64,000 nucleotides of DNA from the NCBI GenBank assembly GCA_037957365.1, contig JARHVA010001923.1, positions 1,647,501 to 1,711,500 of the forward strand, read 5' to 3'. The notes under the pieces were generated by a model. The model did no database searches and had not been told where the DNA came from. It saw nothing but the letters and a program-made list of their open reading frames with translations. The position numbers were made by a program, and so were the translations under genes. The DNA comes from Torreya grandis (Eukaryota; Streptophyta; Pinopsida; Cupressales; Taxaceae). This document shows positions 11,026-22,244 of the stretch, in pieces (position 1 is the first letter of the stretch; the number at the start of each line of letters is the position of its first letter).

Positions 11026-13766
11026 ATGGATTCTTTTCAACTTAAACCCTTGACACCCTTCAACTATCATGAATGGAAGGTTAAAATGTCAATCATTCTT
11101 AGAAGCAAAGGGTTGTATAGGATCACCATGGGTACTAAAGTAGAACCCAACACTGATACTGAAAAGGTCAAGTGGTACAACCATAGTGACGAAGCCTATG
11201 TATTACTGAGCTTGTTTGTCTCCAAAAATTCTCTTCCATTTAGAATCCTCCTAGACTCCCAATGACATATGTGATACCTTAAAAAATTTATTTGGGAAGC
11301 TTGATGAGATGAGAGGTCATGAGCTTGAAAATGAACTCATAAGTCTAAGTCCTAGCAACTTTGACACCCTACAGGACTTCTTCACTAAGTTTAAGGCCCT
11401 TAGATTGCAATTGAAAGAATGCAGGATAGAGAAGAAATATGATCAACTCATACTTTTTATTCTCGCAAAGTTAGGTCCAAGCTATTCAGTCTTTGTCTCC
11501 ACTTTCCACGCCACAAAAAGTGCCCTTGGCACTACATGGAAAATGCCTTCTTTGGATTCATTCATTGCTGACTTGACTAGGGAGAAAGATAAGCTAATTC
11601 AAATGGGCACAATGAAGTCTACTCAACCCCAAGCTTTGATAGCTGGAAATGGTAAGGATAAGACTTAAACAAAGGAGAAGAAGAAAAAGAACAAGGACTA
11701 GGAGAAGAAGAAAGAAAACACCAATCTTGCCAAAAACAACACTGAGACTTCCTCTTCTAATGCTAAACCTAAGAAGGAGAAGGTTAAGTGTGAATATTTT
11801 AAAAAGATAGGGCATGATGAACACAAATGCATGAAGAAACAAATAAATCACCTAACTTATCTTCTAGAGAAGAACAATATAGGTGTTCCTGAGTCCATCA
11901 AGCAAAATTCATCTACCCAAGATTTTACCAAGGCAAAAGGCAAGGGTAAGGAGAAAGAAAAGGGCAAGGCCCTTGTAGCTACATCAGCTTCTACATCTTC
12001 ATGGGTCATCGACTTGGGTGCTTCTCACCACATGGGCTCTTCACTAGTTGAGTTTTCATCTTTAGAGCCTTGTAGCATGACTTCAATTAGTTTGGGTGAT
12101 GACACTTAAGTTTTTATTGTAGGGAGAGGGTCAGTTGAAATAGAAGGAGGAACATTCAATAATGTTCTAAGTGTTCCTTCTCTTTCAACCAATCTCCTAT
12201 CAGTGTACCAAATCACTCACATTGGTCAGGGTATGAGAGTTGAATTTTCACCAAATTCAGTGGCTATCAGGGAGTTGCATAGTGACACTATAGTGGCAGT
12301 GGGTAGGGCAAATCACCAAGCCAAGTTATACACCTTCTCACATTTTACATTAGATTATTCTCCAACAGCATTGCTGACTCATTTAGATGGAGTTAGCAAA
12401 TTATGGCATGAGCAGTTTGGCCACCTTAACTACCGCTACCTTGAGCAACTTTGTAAACATGACATGGTCATTGGCTTGCCTCGTGTCCAATTCTCAAAAG
12501 GATTTTGCAAGGGGTACTCCCTTGGGAAGCATCCCGAAGAAAAATTTGACAAAGGTAAAGCTTAGAGGGCTTCACAACCTTTGGAGTTAGTCCACAGTGA
12601 TGTATTGGGACCCTTTCCCAAACCATCTTTCACAAGGGCCAAGTACATCCTCACTTTCATTGATGATTTCTCTAGGTATGCTTAGATATATTTTCTCAAA
12701 CAAAAGTCTAAAGTGTTTAAAAATTTTCTAGACTTCAAGGCTCTTGTTGAGAAATAGAGTGAGAAATCCATCAAGGTTATTCGAACTGATAATGGAGGGG
12801 AGTATGTCAGCATCAGGTTTGAGCAGTTTTACACCACAGAGGAGATTGATTTATAGCACATAGTCACTTACAGTCCTTCACAAAATGGGGTTACAGAATG
12901 CAAGAATAGGTTCTTGAAAGAGATGGGTAGCTATATGATTCACTCTAAATCATTAGCACCATAGTATTGGGCTGAAGCCATCAATTATGCTAAGCTTTAA
13001 AGGGTGTTATCCCTTTCAAAGCTTTGTGAGGAACCCTGTTTTGGCACCTTAGATTTTTTGGATCCCTAGCCATGGCCCGCATTCTAAAGAAGAAATGCAA
13101 AGCTATGGAATGTCAGTCTAAGCCTTGCATATTTGTAGGATATCCAAATGGTATTAAGGGATATCACCTTCTAGTTCTAGTCACTCATGAGTTATTCATC
13201 AAGAGAAGTGTCCATTTTTAGGAGAGTCTTAGAGACTCAACACTTGACACTTCTTCTCCCTCATCAGATCTACTTCTTCATGATGATTCCTCATCAGATT
13301 CTAATCAGCCACAACATGTTCTTGAGCTAGAGACATCTTCTTCTTCTTCAATTTTAGATAGCGAGGACAATGATGTGGAGTCATCCACCTCTAGTCAGTC
13401 AAAGGATGAGGAGATAACACCTGACTCACCCACTTTTGGGCCACTTTGCGCTAGAGAGACACTTGAGAGTACTGCCACTCGGGTAGGAGATCTTTTAGAT
13501 GACAGACGTACTAGGGGGATTTTTAGAGAGATCCAGATGCCTTCTTTGCTATAGTTTCGGATCCATAGACTCTTTAAGAGGCATTAGGGGTACCTGAGTG
13601 GGATAGTGGTATGGAGAAAGAATATTCTTCCTTAATCAAAAATCACACTTGGGACTTAACTTCACTTCCTAAGGGAAGAAAGATGGTTTGATGTAGGTGG
13701 ATATATCAGACCAAGTTTGAAGTAGATGGGTCGGTAGATAAGTACAAGGCACGATTGGTTACTAAG
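11026..13766 (+). pseudogene. Copia-1 gag-pol, 5' part (gag, protease, integrase, RT start)
   Basis: Gag begins with MDSFQLKPLTPFNYHEW, like plant copia Gag proteins. A zinc knuckle follows near 11790-11835 with its second Cys changed to Phe. Protease near 12000 reads WVIDLGASHHM where the family has Asp-Ser-Gly: the Ser is now Leu. The GAG-pre-integrase segment has the LWH and FGHL motifs but has lost one zinc Cys to Tyr. The integrase core keeps Asp in HSDVLGP, Asp in RTDNGGEY and Glu in NGVTECKN. Frames change several times. Most stops sit at expected Gln codons (for example 11666-11668 and 12107-12109), with Trp at 12683-12685 and Arg before CRWIYQTK near 13690. The RT domain is cut at 13766, in the VTK/KGFSQV motif, by Copia-2. 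It is a dead copy. Confidence 0.9.
13762..13766. repeat. Copia-2 target-site duplication, left
   Basis: CTAAG flanks the left LTR and recurs at 19497-19501. Removing the insert joins the Copia-1 RT frame cleanly. Confidence 0.92.
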
Positions 13767-14462
13767 TGTTGGGGATTAACCAACAATTTGATTACACTTA
13801 TGAAAGCAATAAACGTAGAATTAAATTAGAATGATAAGTAACTAGAATGATAAATAGCAAACAATGAGAGATACAAGAAACCACCGTGAAAACTTGTATT
13901 AAACTCTTTACAGAAGTAATACAATTGAAGAAACTTCTTTTCTTCCACACCTCTCTTAGATGTACAGATCTCTCTCTAAATCTCTTTCCCTCAAGAGCTC
14001 TCTCTCTCAAGTACAATCAACTCCAACAACCTGGATTGATTCACATGTACAATTCTGTACTATTCTTCAACATTACAACTACAATAAGCTAAGAAGATCT
14101 AATCCTACATATAGAATTAGGAAAATTGAGCATGCATTTACAACCAACAGTTATGCCTCTTAAACAAGGGCTCTAAAATAGTCTTTCTAATAATAGAGAT
14201 GTGAACTTAAGACTATCACTTAATCTCATCATGCAAACACTCGGTTCTGTCCATGGAAATAGCTCTTTGGACACACAGGTAACCGATGCTGGTTCCTGCC
14301 TGCTTGCCTGTGACCAACGTCAGCCGATCCCTGTCAATGCCAGTCTCTCTTGAACTGCTCCTGACCGATGTCGGTCACTCTTGACTGACACCAGTGACTG
14401 TGTAAACTTGCAACTATCAAATCTACTCCTTAGGTGAAGCTTTTAGGCTCCACACCTTAACA
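13767..14462 (-). repeat. Copia-2 3' LTR (696 bp)
   Basis: On the - strand it runs from TGTTAAGG to CCCCAACA, with canonical TG...CA ends. It lies next to the PPT and matches 18801-19496 along its full length. Bases about 14280-14400 are unusually rich in CG-containing motifs and carry most of the LTR differences. Confidence 0.93.
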
Positions 14463-14473
14463 ATCTCCCACTT
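14463..14473 (-). other. Copia-2 polypurine tract
   Basis: On the - strand AAGTGGGAGAT directly precedes the 3' LTR start. This is the usual PPT form of many plant copia elements and primes plus-strand DNA synthesis. Confidence 0.85.
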
Positions 14474-14534
14474 GGAGATAAACAGCTGCACCAGTACCTG
14501 TACAAAAACATCTTCTAGCTCCTCCATCTTCAAC

Positions 14535-17500
14535 TCAATCATGAAGACCAACATAAGTTGAATGAAGATTCAACTTCTCCTTTATAACCGGCTTGGTTAA
14601 CATATCAGTAGGATTCTTATCTATATGGATCTTCTCCAGCTTCAACTCACCATCCTCTAATACCTGTCTTATGAAGTGGTACCTAAGCTATATGTGCTTT
14701 GTTCTTGAATGAAAGGCTGAATTCTTAGCCAAATGAATTGCACTCTGACTATCACTGTATAATCTGCAACTCTCTTACTCCTTTCCAAGCTCTTCCATGA
14801 ACCGTGTCATCCATATCATCTCTTTGCTAGCCTCTGTGACTACAATATACTCTGCTTCTGTAGATGACAAGGCAACAACCTTCTACAACTTTGATATCCA
14901 GCTAATTGCCGTTCCACCAATAGTGAAAACATATCTTGTGGTGCTCCTCTTGCCATCCAAATCACCTGCCATATCTGAATCTACATAGCCATGTAGAGAA
15001 GTATCTGAACCTCCATAGCACAAATGCCTACTGCTGGTTCCTCTCAGATATCTAAGGATCCACTGAATAGCTTTCCAGTGTTCCTTCCCTGGATTGGCCA
15101 TATACTTACTTACAACTCCCACTGCTTGGGCAATATCCAGTCTAGTACACACCATTACATACATTAAACTCCCTAGTGTAGAATAATATGGAACTCTACT
15201 CATGTACTCTACCTCATCATGTGAATTAGGACATTGTTCTTTACTCAATTTAAAATGTCTAGCCAAAGGTGTGCTTACTGGTTTTACATCCTACATATTG
15301 AACCATTTCAACACCTTGTTCACATAATCCTCTTGAGACAAAATCAACCTATGATTTTTCCTATCTCTCTTAATGCTCATGCCAAATATTTTCTTTGCTA
15401 CTCCCAAATCCTTCATGGCAAACATTTGAGCTAATTTCACCTTAAGCTTAGAGATATCCTACATGTGTGATCCTACAACTAGCATAATATCTACATACAA
15501 CAATAGAATAATATATCTACCATTATCCAATCTCTTAAAATACACACAATGGTCAGATTGACACCTACTATAGCCATGCTCAGTCATAAACTTGTCAAAT
15601 CTCAAATACCACTGTCTAAGAGCTTGCTTAAGGCCATACAAACTTTTCTTCAATCTGCACACTAACTTCTCCTTACCTTTGACCTCAAATCCTTTCGACT
15701 GTTCCATATATATTTCCTCATCCAAATCTCCATGAAGAAACGTTGTCTTAACATCAAGCTACTCAAGATGCAAATCCTCAATAGCAACTAAAGACAATAC
15801 AGTTCGTATAGAAGTCATTTTAACAATAAGAGAAAAAATCTCACCAAAATCAATACCTGGCTTTTATGCAAATCCTTTCACTACCAACCTGACCTTATAT
15901 CTCATCCATCCGTTCTCACCTTCTTTCAATCTGTAGGTCCATCTGTTCTTCAGTGTCCTCTTACCAGCTGGAAACTCAACCAAATCCCATGTTTGGTTCT
16001 CTCTCAAGGACTCCATTTCCTCAACCATGCCACACTCCCACTGATCCTTGAATTCTACCTGTATTGCTTCTTCAAAACTCTCTGGTTCTCCACCATCAGT
16101 TAGCAATAAATAGAATAATGAAGGAGAATAACGAATTGGAGGTTTACTTACCCTTTCTGACCTCTTGATGGGCATTTGAGACTCATCCACAACACGCTGT
16201 CTACCCAAATTCTCTAACAGTGACCGACCTCGATCACTTTCAGGCCTGTAACTGGCCGACATCAGTTCTTCCTGACTGATGTCAATTCCTATCCTATCAA
16301 CATCGGTCTCTATATGACTGACATCAGTTTCTATTTTGCCGATGCCAATTCCTGTCTGGCTGACGTCGGTCTCTGTGTTTTCCTTTCTGTGGTTAATTTT
16401 TCTCGTGAGCTCATTTTGGACCATCACCTCGTCCAATTCTCCATTGCTCTGCCCAAATTGATTTAGCTTCTTGAGCTGATCACTATACATCACTTTTTCA
16501 TTGAAAACAACATCACGGCTCTTAATTATCTTGTTAGTTCCTAGATTCCAAAATTTGAAACCAAAATCATCAGAGCCATAGCCAATAAATGTGCACCTCA
16601 TAGACTTAGCATCCAGCTTCTTTCTATTTTCCTTATCAACGTGCACAAAGGCTTCACAACCAAAAACTTTGAGAAATGATAGATCTACCTTTTTACTTAT
16701 CCATGCCTCTTTTGAAATTCCACCATCCAGAGCTGTAGAGGGTCCTCTATTAATCAGGTACACTGCAGTGTCAACAGCTTCTGCCCAAAACTCTAAGGGC
16801 AAACCAGCATGTAATCTCATACACCTTGCATGCTCCATTATTGTTCTGTTCATCCTTTCAGCAACTCCATTCTACTAAGGTGTCCTTGGAACCATCCTTT
16901 GCCTATGGATTCCATGCATATAACAATACCAGTTGAACTTATAGCTGCAGAACTCACCACCATTGTCAGATCTCAGGAACTTCAATCTTCTGCCTGTTTC
17001 ATTCTCAACCATAGCTTTCCAAATCTTAAAAGTCTCAAATACATCAGATTTTTTATTAATACAATAGACCCATACCTTTCTTGTAGCATCATCTATGAAT
17101 GAAACATAATATTGTGATCCTCCAATAGAAGCAACCTGAGCCGGTCCCCACACATCTGTGTGAACAAGCTGCAACTTATGCTTCTTCTTTGTTGACCCAG
17201 TCTTGAGAAAACTCACTCTCTTCTATTTCCCAAAAACACAGTGGTCACAAAAATCTAGATCTATGCTTTTCAAATCTAAAAGCTTACCTTTAGACTTAAG
17301 AATTGACATTCCCTTCTCACTCATGTGGCCAAGCCTTGAGTGCCACAATTTTGCATCCACATCTGAAGTAGATAATACAGAAGGAGAATTGTTAGTAACA
17401 CAATTACATAAATAGAGAGTACCTACTCTCTTACCTCTGGCCATTACAAGTGCACCCTTGGTCACCTTCCAAGATTTAGCTGTGAGAGTTACTGTACAAC

Positions 17501-18593
17501 CCTCATCCCCTAACTTTCCTACAAAAATCAAATTCCTCTTCAAGATAGGAACATGCATAACATCTCTCAACACCCATGTGTTGCCATTTTGCATTTTCAG
17601 CTGCACTTTACCTTTGCCAATAATTTTACAAGGCTCATCATCCCCTAAATACACTATTCCAAAATCTCCATGGACATAGTCACTAAAATATTCTCTATTA
17701 GGGGTAGCATGAAAAGATGCACCATAATCTAAAACCCAAGATTCTATATTATTATGCAAAGAAAATATTAAAGCATCTTGTGCAATACCTACAACCTTTG
17801 CTTCTTTTTCTTCATGCTGATTGTCCTCCTTAGGCTTTGACCAGTAATCTCTGCTTATGTGCCCCATCTTTCCACAATTCCAGCATTGTGGCTTCCTGCC
17901 ATTTCTAGATTTGGATCTACCTCTCACCTTAGACTTAGACCTTGATCTCCCTTTCTTGCTCTTCTCTTTTTGCCTTCCCCTACTCTCAAAACTTAAAGTG
18001 TTCCCTAATGTTTCCTCTATTTTTTTCCTGTGAATTTTCTCATTCAAGATAACACTAACAACATCCTCTACTTTTAAAATATTTGAAGCAGATGCAGTAT
18101 TACTAAATGCCATTACTAAGCTATGCCAGCTTTTAGGCAAAGAACATAATATTAAAAGAGCTTTAATTTCATCATCAAACACAATATTGATTGAACTTAA
18201 TTGATTTACAATTCCATGGAAATCATTCAAATGATTAGATACAGATCCACCTTCTTGCATACGCAAATTAAATAACTGCTTCATAAGATATATCTTATTA
18301 GAAGCTGAGGGTTTTTCATACAAATTTGCTAAAGTAGTCATTAACTCTATCGTAGACTTTGCCTGTGATAAATTAGATATCACAGTAGATGTTAGACTCA
18401 GTCTTATAGACCCTAGAGCCTTTCTATCAAGAACTTCCCATTCTTCATCATCCATGTTTGTGGGCTTCTTTGCAATCCCACCTAATGGTAAGTATAGATA
18501 TTTTTGATACAGATAATCCTCTATCTACATTCTCCAATGTTGATAATTTTTGCCATTGAACTTCTCCATTCTCATTTTACTTTCTTCTACCAT
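14535..18593 (-). pseudogene. Copia-2 gag-pol polyprotein, one frame with 11 stops
   Basis: The start at 18593 (MVEESKMRMEKFNGKNY) and the end at GLHD plus TGA (14535-14537) give 1,353 codons in one frame with no frameshift. Order: Gag; zinc knuckle CWNCGKMGHISRDY, whose last Cys is now Tyr; protease WVLDYGASFH, whose catalytic Ser is now Tyr; GAG-pre-integrase LWHSRLGHM; integrase with HTDVWGP, RSDNGGEF and NGVAERMN; RT; RNase H with YVDSDMAGD and DSQSAIHLAKN. In-frame stops have their lowest coordinate at 18525, 17223, 16875, 16872, 15864, 15759, 15459, 15291, 14883, 14775 and 14688. Each replaces a residue that is Gln in related polyproteins (for example TP--NGVAER, KHI-LRYH). The RT active site near 15490 reads YVDI where YVDD is expected. 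It is inactive, but decay is by substitution only. Confidence 0.95.
16220..16372 (-). repeat. Degenerate ETDVS-type repeats in the integrase-RT linker
   Basis: On the - strand the DNA repeats variants of GAYRTCRGYC (for example GACGTCAGCC, GATGTCAGTC, GACATCAGTC, GATGTCGGCC). The peptide has repeated ETDVS or ETDVD units. The same DNA motifs occur in both Copia-2 LTRs (about 14290-14400 and 19315-19435). Confidence 0.7.
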
Positions 18594-18693
18594 TGCTTCT
18601 CCCACTCAAACAAAAATCCCTGCAAAAACCCCTGTGAGTAACCTATAATCAATACACACTACATAGATCTGAACCACCTATTAGTGAACCTGA

Positions 18694-18798
18694 GCTCTAA
18701 TACCACTTGTTGGATATCAAGCTCTGAACCTACAACCAAGGCTCTGATACCACTTGTTGGTATCAAGCTCTAAAACTTGGAACCAGGCTTTGATACCA
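18694..18798 (-). repeat. Triplicated primer-binding site of Copia-2
   Basis: Read on the + strand, GCTCTAATACCA (18694-18705), GCTCTGATACCA (18741-18752) and GCTTTGATACCA (18787-18798) are spaced 47 and 46 bp apart. Each is followed by CTTGTTGG or CTTATTGG. The complements are PBS-like (TGGTATCAGAGC family). The site next to the LTR has one mismatch to initiator tRNA-Met; the middle copy matches perfectly. The unit looks like a tandem duplication of the LTR/PBS junction. Confidence 0.85.
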
Positions 18799-18800
18799 CT

Positions 18801-19496
18801 TATTGGGGATCAACCAACAATTTGATTACACTTATGAAAGCAATAAACACAGAATTAAATCAGAATGATAAGTAACTAGAATGATAAATAGAAAATAATG
18901 AGAGATACAAGAAACCACCCTGAAAACTTGTATTAAACTCTTTATAAAAGGAATACAATTGAAGAAACTTCTTTTCTTCCACACCTCTCTTAGATGTACA
19001 GATCTCTCTCTAGATCTCTTTCCCTCAAGAGCTCTCTCTCTCAATTACAATCAACTCCAACAACCTAGATTGATTCACATGTACAATTCTGTATTGTTCT
19101 TCAACATTACAACCACAATAAGCTAAGAAGATCTAATCCTACATATAGAATTAGGAAACTTGAGCATGCATTTACAACCAATAGTTATGCCTCTTAAAAA
19201 AGGGCTCTAAAATAGTCTTACTAATAATAGAGATGCGGACTTAATACTATCACTTAATCTCATCATGCAAACACTCAGTTCTGTCCACAAAAATAGCTCT
19301 CTGGACACACAGGTAACCGACGCCAGTTCCTACCTGCTTGCCTGTGACCGATGTCGGTCGATCCCTACCAATGGTGGCATCTCCTGAACTACTCTTGATT
19401 GACATAAGTCACTCCTGACTGACGCCAGTGATTGTGTAAACCTGCAACTATCAAATCTACTCCTTAGGTGATGTTTTTAGGCTCCACACCTTAACA
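18801..19496 (-). repeat. Copia-2 5' LTR (696 bp)
   Basis: It matches 13767-14462 end to end. Its 3' terminal dinucleotide on the - strand is TA (CCCCAATA) where the other copy has CA, a single transition after insertion. Confidence 0.93.
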
Positions 19497-19501
19497 CTAA
19501 G
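19497..19501. repeat. Copia-2 target-site duplication, right
   Basis: CTAAG, identical to 13762-13766. Confidence 0.92.
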
Positions 19502-20815
19502 GGTTTCTCACAAGTGGTAGGCATTGACTACTCAGAGACCTTTACACCCATTACAAAGATGACTTCTATTTGACTCACCTTGGCTATTGCCACAACACAT
19601 GGTTGGGATGTGCATCAGATGGATGTGAAAAGTGCCTTTCTTCATGGAGACTTAAAAGAGGAGATCTACATGGAGAAGCTACTAGGATTTGTTCAAGATT
19701 CTTCCTTAGTATGCAGACTTAAGGAAATCCATCTATGGCCTCAAACAGGCCCCTCAAGCTTGGTATGCCAAGATGAATTCCTTCCTTCTCACAATGGGTT
19801 TCACTATGTGTCATTCTGATCCCAATGTCTACTTCTTATGGCAGGATGATTTGCTCTTGATTTTGGTTCTATATGTTGATGACCTTTTGATCATCGAGAG
19901 TTCTTCATCGGCTATTACAATAGTGAAGGCATCTCTCTAGGATAGATTTGACATGACAGACTTAGGTTTGTTGCACTACTTTGGCATCGAGATCTCACAG
20001 TCGATATTCAAGGATTTCTCTTGCACAGCCTAAGTATGCTCTTGACTTATTGGCTCAATTTCACATGGCTGATTGTAAGCCATCTCTAACTCCCTTTCTA
20101 TTAGGAGTCAAGCTTGAGGCTGATTGTTCTTCACCATTGGTTGATGCCACTCGATATCGATAACTTATTGGTAGTCTCATCTACTTGACTCACACCAGGC
20201 CTGACATATCATATATAGTGGGACTTGTCTCTAGATTCATGCAGGAACCTCATGAGCTGCATTGGAAAGTAGCTAAGAGGATCTTGCATTATGTATAGGG
20301 TTCACATAGATACGAGATTCATTATAGATTTGGCATAGAGGTTGACTTGGTTGGATATATAGATTCAGACTGGGCTAGTAATTCACAGACTTGTAAGTCC
20401 ACTTTTGGTTACAGTTTCTCTCTAGGTTCTGGTCCTATCAATTGATCTAGCAAGAAGCATAATGCTATTACTATATCATCCACAGAGGTAGAGTACAAGG
20501 GAACTATTAATGTAACTACTAAGGCTATTTGGCTTTAGGGGATTCTTTTTGAGTTTGGCATTTCTATCAGGTAGCCCACCATCATTTATTATGACAACTA
20601 GAGTACCATTCAAATTTATAGGAATCTAGTTCAGCACTAGCGGACCAAGCACATAGAGATTCACATGCATTTCATTCAGGAGCTTATTCATAGTCAAGTC
20701 ATTGACTTGATATTTTGCCAGTCTTTAGATTAGGTTGTAGACATCTTCACCAAACCTTTCACTGAGATCAAGTTCATTCATCTACAAGCTCTTCTTAGGG
20801 TGTGGTCCACATGTA
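19502..20815 (+). pseudogene. Copia-1 pol, 3' part (RT and RNase H)
   Basis: This resumes the Copia-1 RT after the nested insert: KGFSQVVGIDY, then ETFTPITKM, then MDVKSAFLHGDLKEEIYME. The RT catalytic motif YVDD is intact at 19872-19883. RNase H follows with YIDSDWASN and then TKHIEIHMHF and VVDIFTKPF near the C-terminus. Stops occur mainly at expected Gln codons, but also at an Arg (19571-19573, TSI-LTLA) and a Trp (20443-20445, IN-SSKK), and there are frameshifts. In life this enzyme would copy the element RNA into DNA inside the Gag particle; this copy cannot. Confidence 0.9.
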
Positions 20816-21021
20816 TAACAACATCATCTTCAGGGGGGGCCTTCTAGCCTCTTCATTTCTTTTATGTCTCTCTTTTGGGGTTGCATTTTTTCCTATGGGT
20901 TTTCTCCTTTTCTCTATCTTATGGGAGATTGCATTTGTACATGTGTACCTCATTAGGCCTAGTTGTTGGGACCCATTTTTATATTTCCACACTACCCACC
21001 TAAGCTGTGCTTATGGGAAGG
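20816..21021 (+). other. Copia-1 3' untranslated region with polypurine tract
   Basis: Non-coding stretch between the pol end and the 3' LTR. A purine run GGGAAGG (21015-21021) abuts the LTR and is the likely PPT. A G7 run near 20832 may be an older or second purine tract. Confidence 0.65.
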
Positions 21022-21491
21022 TATTAGTGTAGGTTTTTATTTTTCCCTATTTATTAACTAGGGAAATTGTATTTCTTGTGCATACATGGAGTTTTCCTAC
21101 ATTTTTGGGATAGGCTAGCTTATGTGGAGGTGTGTGTCAAAAATGTGCCATAGGTGTCATAAGAATGTCATAAGTAACTCCCTTGATGGGAGTTACTTTT
21201 CTATTCTTAGCACCTTGTCACCACCTTTCATGGAGGAGTTACAGTCTATTCTTGGGGTGCCTTGTCCACCTTTTGTGGAGGAGTTACTTACATATTCTCC
21301 TATTTGTAGTCCTCACTTTGGCCATCTCATGTTAATCAGATTTTGGTTTTTTCCATTTTTTCTTGTGCAATTTATCTTCTTGTGTTATTTTCAAATTGCT
21401 TTAGCATCTATGTGGTGTGCACTTGCTTCATCTCGTGTGATCACATCTCCATTGCACTCGCATTATCTGGATTCTGGCAACAACTCTGATA
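21022..21491 (+). repeat. Copia-1 3' LTR (470 bp)
   Basis: Full-length match to 9127-9596 with the same TATTAG...CTGATA ends. Confidence 0.92.
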
Positions 21492-21496
21492 GTTTC
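21492..21496. repeat. Copia-1 target-site duplication, right
   Basis: GTTTC, identical to 9122-9126. Confidence 0.9.
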
Positions 21497-22240
21497 CGTA
21501 TTTCATTTAAGTTATAATTTGTTTTATGCTTCCTTGATATTTTATTTCTATTTTTTCTTATCGTTAGTTGTTTCTCATTTGTTGATTTATTTCTTTATAT
21601 TCTAGAATTAATTCAACAATAGTTGTAGATTTTAGATTTTTTTAGTTAACAATTAGTTGTTTTATTTTAATTATTTTTATTTGAAACTTAGTTTTTTAGC
21701 ATTTGATAGATTTAATTAATTTTTTATTACTTATTTTAGATTGTTTTATCTTATCAGGTTAGTTTTAGTCTATAGTATGCTAGTTTATACTAGTTTTTAG
21801 TATGATAGTTTTTATTTTTGTTTCCTTATTTGGCTTTCATTTTCATTTCTATTATTTGTATTTAGTTTATTTAGGTTAATTTGTTTTAAGATTTACGTAA
21901 TTAAGAGATTGATAGATAATATTATATAGATCAGAGATCTTTCCTTAAAAGCATTATCTCTTCCATAGACATTACTGTGATGGATAGGTTAGATTACATC
22001 TTTTTTATTTTATTCCAATTTTATGATTTAAAAAGTATATGATTTCTGAAATATAATGACACATAATTTAATGTTTGATGTGTTGACTTATTCTTAAAAT
22101 TATTTAAAAATATTCAAATGCATTTTAAGATTAGTTCTTGTTCTTGAGAACCCCTGTGATTAAATTGGTCTAATTTCATCTTGACCTTCACAATAGGTGA
22201 AAGGGTTGATTCATTGACATAAAAATTTATACCATCAACA
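21497..22240 (+). mobile_element. Tat-like gypsy 5' LTR, right segment
   Basis: It continues the homology to the right-hand Tat LTR (about 61546-62297) after the Copia-1 insert. It ends in CATCAACA five bases before a PBS-like site. Confidence 0.75.
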
Positions 22241-22244
22241 AATT

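Larger units (their letters stand above)
13767..19496 (-). mobile_element. Copia-2: nested antisense Ty1/copia element (5,730 bp)
   Basis: Two LTRs of exactly 696 bp, a 5-bp TSD, a PBS inside the right LTR and a PPT inside the left LTR show a complete element on the - strand. It is inserted in the RT region of Copia-1. The gag-pol frame spans almost the whole interior. LTRs differ at about 59 of 696 positions by eye (about 8.5%) with no net length change, more than the LTRs of its host Copia-1. Confidence 0.95.
9127..21491 (+). mobile_element. Copia-1: Ty1/copia element, split by Copia-2
   Basis: The element has two 470-bp LTRs, an adjacent tRNA-iMet-type PBS, a gag-protease-integrase-RT-RNase H order on the + strand, a purine tract before the 3' LTR and a perfect 5-bp TSD. 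Total span is 12,365 bp, about 6.6 kb once Copia-2 and one copy of its TSD are removed. The LTRs differ at about 24 of 470 positions by eye (about 5%). Coding capacity is lost through frameshifts, stops and active-site changes. The order integrase before RT places it in Ty1/copia. Confidence 0.93.

Noticed and set aside
13798..14163. Short open frames on both strands
   Set aside because: They fall within the Copia-2 LTR, which is non-coding; the second LTR repeats the - strand one at 18832-19044.
16591..17679. Several + strand open frames (16591-16878, 16830-17102, 17203-17415, 17458-17679)
   Set aside because: They are shadows of the Copia-2 polyprotein, which runs on the - strand and has clear family motifs.
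14535..18593. TAG/TAA read as glutamine (altered genetic code) or programmed readthrough
   Set aside because: Copia-1 and the gypsy copies also have stops at expected Trp and Arg, and other Gln codons are ordinary CAA/CAG. Methylation-driven C-to-T decay is simpler.
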